Shown one piece after another: positions 63,333-64,000 of a stretch of 64,000 nucleotides of DNA. Positions within the stretch are counted from its first letter, which is position 1. Every line of letters begins with the position of its first letter. The notes beneath the pieces were generated by a model. That model searched no databases, was not told the origin of the DNA, and saw nothing but the letters and a program-made list of their open reading frames with translations. The translations under genes were made by a program, and so were the position numbers. Origin of the DNA: Rhodanobacter sp. B04 (GTDB taxonomy: Bacteria; Pseudomonadota; Gammaproteobacteria; Xanthomonadales; Rhodanobacteraceae); NCBI RefSeq assembly GCF_002001125.1, contig NZ_MUNV01000019.1:1-64000 (forward strand), given 5' to 3'.

Positions 63333-64000
63333 ACGCTGTCGTGCAGACACGGGTGGATGGCAATGGCAGTAGCCAGGTGTCGCTGGCTGAACTGATCGCA
63401 CTGCGTGCGCGGGTGGTGCGTGTCCGCATGGCGCCGCTGTCCAGCCGGGCGGCACGTAGCGGTCAGCAGTCCAGCCGTCTTTATGGCCGCGGCATGGATT
63501 ACGCCGAGTCGCGCGTCTACCAGGCCGGTGACGATATCCGTCGGCTCGACTGGAGGCTCACCGCGCGCAGCGGCAAGCTGCACACCAAGCTGTTCCAGGA
63601 GGACCGCGAAGGCTGTCTGCTGATCCTGCTCGATACCCACGCGAGCATGCGTTTTGGCACGAAGGTGCGCTTCAAGTCCGTGCAGGCGGCGCGTGTTGCG
63701 GCATGTGCCGCCTGGTGTGCGGTACATGCCGGCGAACGGGTTGGCATGATGGCGTTTGGTCACGCAGAACAATTGCTGCGCCCGCAGGCTGGCCCGCGGG
63801 GCGCGCTGGCGGTATGCGGTGCGCTGGCCGAGTGGGATGCGTTGCCGGCATGGGACAGGGCCGAATCACTGGCTGATGCATTGACCCGTGCCGGTCGCGT
63901 GCTGCACGGCGCGAGCCGGGTACTGTTGATCAGCGATGGCTTCAGCAGCGACACATCGGCGCGGCAGCAGCTGCTCGACCTGACGCGTCACGCCGGTGTC
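63329..64000 (+). CDS. DUF58 domain protein (partial, runs off the window)
   Basis: The frame is open from GTG 63329 to the window edge, giving 224 residues of a DUF58 protein. The signature RLYGRGMDYAESRVYQAGDDIRRLDWRLTARSGKLHTKLFQEDREGCLLILLDTHASMRFG is typical; the LLDTHASM segment is the start of a vWA-like fold. It is translationally coupled to the MoxR gene. The C-terminal part and further genes are beyond the window. Confidence 0.93.
   Translation, partial: MNAVVQTRVDGNGSSQVSLAELIALRARVVRVRMAPLSSRAARSGQQSSRLYGRGMDYAESRVYQAGDDIRRLDWRLTARSGKLHTKLFQEDREGCLLILLDTHASMRFGTKVRFKSVQAARVAACAAWCAVHAGERVGMMAFGHAEQLLRPQAGPRGALAVCGALAEWDALPAWDRAESLADALTRAGRVLHGASRVLLISDGFSSDTSARQQLLDLTRHAGV

Overview
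The window is GC-rich chromosomal DNA of a gammaproteobacterium in the Xanthomonadales, most likely the Rhodanobacteraceae (Rhodanobacter, Dyella, Frateuria or Luteibacter type). This rests on gene order (trpGDC - clp - speD - coq7 - rplM-rpsI), the Clp-type CRP regulator, the CydP/CydA/CydB/CydX oxidase set and pilMNOPQ next to mrcA. It is an inference from order and protein sequence, not from a database search.

Layout. 1-368: probable end of an IS21-like insertion, then the trp leader. 369-4177: trpG, trpD, trpC, a HAD phosphatase and a GNAT acetyltransferase. 4174-8913: clp (minus), speD, coq7 and glcF-like (minus), rplM-rpsI. 8926-9000: tRNA-Gln(CTG). 9276-13879: ClC transporter, then a minus-strand block with rpiA, an EVE protein, fau, 6S RNA, zapA and a ZapB-like coiled coil. 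13993-18979: ygfB-pepP, facing the cytochrome bd operon cydP-cydA-cydB-cydX. 19156-26599: minus-strand pepQ, PilZ, DUF1631, hemW, rdgB, a secreted unknown and rph; yicC follows on the plus strand.

The conserved yicC-gmk neighbourhood is split by about 12 kb of accessory DNA (27.6-39.66 kb). Its first part (27.67-36.12 kb) is an integrative element. It has a tyrosine integrase with a nested palindrome in front, small cargo ORFs, AlpA, a CHC2 primase part, a DUF3631 helicase truncated by a deletion, and two toxin-antitoxin pairs. Its second part (36.12-39.66 kb) is a complete quorum-sensing locus: luxR, an rsaM-like repressor gene, a perfect 20-bp lux box, luxI, a small fimbrin-like secreted protein and a DUF2188-like small protein. 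Related TTGTACCC-type repeats lie at the start of the island, at the junction of its two parts and, decayed, just before gmk. A small-protein family also occurs once in each part. Together these suggest two tandem or sequential insertions.

From 39.69 kb the core chromosome resumes: gmk, the Mla lipid-transport operon (mlaFEDCB, with a MlaD carrying two MCE domains) facing mlaA, then rpoZ-spoT-ridA-recG, a nucleoside hydrolase, a zinc-independent L31, gltA, an uncharacterised protein, mrcA, the type IV pilus operon pilMNOPQ, and a MoxR-DUF58 pair that runs off the end.

Functional themes are tryptophan synthesis, cyclic-nucleotide or c-di-GMP control (Clp, PilZ-DUF1631) together with pilus assembly, envelope maintenance (Mla, PBP1A), stringent response and microaerobic respiration. 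A horizontally acquired AHL signalling cassette is added to these.
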